Shown here: positions 63,355 to 64,000 of the stretch, one piece after another | How the letters are laid out: the number at the start of each line of letters is the position of its first letter | Position numbering within the stretch: position 1 is the first letter of the stretch | Origin: Pokkaliibacter sp. MBI-7 | Lineage (GTDB): Bacteria; Pseudomonadota; Gammaproteobacteria; Pseudomonadales; Balneatricaceae | Assembly (NCBI RefSeq): GCF_029846635.1 | Contig: NZ_JARVTG010000001.1 | Location: 620,001 to 684,000, forward strand | Length of the DNA stretch: 64,000 nucleotides | Direction: 5' to 3' | Position numbers and translations under genes: made by a program | Notes under the pieces: generated by a model | Seen by the model: the letters and a program-made list of their open reading frames with translations, nothing else | The model's database searches: none | Told to the model about the DNA's origin: nothing

Positions 63355-64000
63355 ATGAAGCCGTGGACGCCCTCCAGCTGGCGTAGTCATCCGATTCGCC
63401 AAATCCCCCAGTACCCCAATGCCGATGCGTTACATCAGGCTGAGCAGCAACTGGCAGCACTTCCCCCACTGGTATTTGCCGGTGAAGCGCGCGAGCTGCG
63501 CCGCCAGTTTCAGCTCGTTACTGAAGGCAAAGCCTTTCTGCTGCAAGGCGGAGACTGTGCCGAGAGCTTCGCTGAGTTCAGCGCAAACAATATCCGTGAC
63601 ACCTTCAAAGTCATGCTACAGATGGCGGTGGTACTCACTTTCGCCGGAAGCTGCCCAGTCGTAAAAGTAGCTCGCATGGCTGGCCAGTTTGCCAAACCAC
63701 GTTCTGCAGATACTGAAACCATCAATGGTATTGAGCTGCCCAGCTATCGTGGCGACATTATCAACAACATTGACTTCACGACAGAGTCTCGCACCCCTGA
63801 CCCTGAGCGTATGGTCAAAGCTTACAATCAGGCGGCAGCGACGCTGAACCTGCTACGCGCCTTTGCCCAGGGCGGCATGGCAGACCTGCACAAGGTTCAT
63901 CAGTGGAACCTCGACTTCGTTGAGAAAAGTCCCCTTGGCGAACGCTATCAGAGCCTGGCTACCCGTATCGATGAAGCGCTTACCTTTATGGAGGCCTGTG
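63355..64000 (+). CDS. Class II DAHP synthase (partial, C-terminus off window)
   Basis: 215 residues visible from ATG 63355 (AGGA 9 nt upstream). KPWTPSSWRSHPIRQIPQYP, FLLQGGDCAESFAEF and MAGQFAKPRSADTE are signatures of plant-type (class II) 3-deoxy-7-phosphoheptulonate synthases. It makes the first intermediate of aromatic biosynthesis from erythrose 4-phosphate and phosphoenolpyruvate. The gene continues past the right edge. Confidence 0.94.
   Translation, partial: MKPWTPSSWRSHPIRQIPQYPNADALHQAEQQLAALPPLVFAGEARELRRQFQLVTEGKAFLLQGGDCAESFAEFSANNIRDTFKVMLQMAVVLTFAGSCPVVKVARMAGQFAKPRSADTETINGIELPSYRGDIINNIDFTTESRTPDPERMVKAYNQAAATLNLLRAFAQGGMADLHKVHQWNLDFVEKSPLGERYQSLATRIDEALTFMEAC

Overview
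The window looks like a chromosomal segment of a marine-type gammaproteobacterium close to the Oceanospirillales/Pseudomonas side of the class. The reasons are a complete rsxABCDGE (rnf) operon followed by nth, a metG/apbC neighbourhood, a ydbH-ynbE-ydbL operon, a gloA-motY-rnt-prx-grxD-argF block that recalls the Pseudomonas gene order, a sodium-type MotY, and a TRAP transporter. The genus cannot be fixed from the sequence alone.

Layout. 0-5.5 kb: minus-strand redox cluster (a large periplasmic protein with a possible Fur box, a cytochrome b561-like membrane protein, and a multihaem cytochrome c running off the left edge). 5.8-6.8 kb: a YeeE/YedE pair. 7-14.7 kb: a shikimate/quinate catabolic island with a GntR regulator, a TRAP transporter, AroQ, QuiC and a shikimate dehydrogenase. 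15-21 kb: a stress-type cluster (two PA2169-like helical-bundle paralogues, a small membrane protein, a BON-domain protein, a YqjD/YqjE/YqjK-like trio, and a GreB-like factor). Three start regions in this cluster carry the same composite module, an IHF-like site 4-5 nt upstream of a sigma-54 -24/-12 promoter. A 300-nt stretch inside it is packed with CAGGGA/GGA motifs like a CsrB-type CsrA sponge. 21-34.9 kb: solA, a GGDEF enzyme, ohrR, a GNAT, a LysR/amidohydrolase/MFS cluster, dcd, apbC, trmA and a REC-HDOD regulator.

34.9-38.1 kb: a gene-free, hairpin-rich stretch with two 71-bp structured repeats, then a group II intron encoding an HNH-type reverse transcriptase/maturase, just upstream of metG. 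40.7-51.1 kb: the Rnf electron-transport operon (RnfC has a six-unit coiled-coil repeat tail), nth, and ydbH-ynbE-ydbL. 51.5-58.1 kb: an MFS transporter, gloA, motY and rnt, broken up by two 1426-bp IS4-type elements. Each element sits, with its own 10-bp target duplication, exactly in the loop of an intrinsic terminator. Each carries a terminator at its left end, which stands in for the one it split, and another just ahead of the transposase start. 58.1-64 kb: prx, grxD, argF, metR, a periplasmic protein coupled to an OmpR-type regulator, and the start of a class II DAHP synthase.

The signals most worth following up are the sigma-54/IHF module with its CsrB-like GGA array, the terminator-loop targeting by the IS4 copies, and the covarying hairpin repeats beside the group II intron. 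No tRNA, rRNA or CRISPR array was seen.
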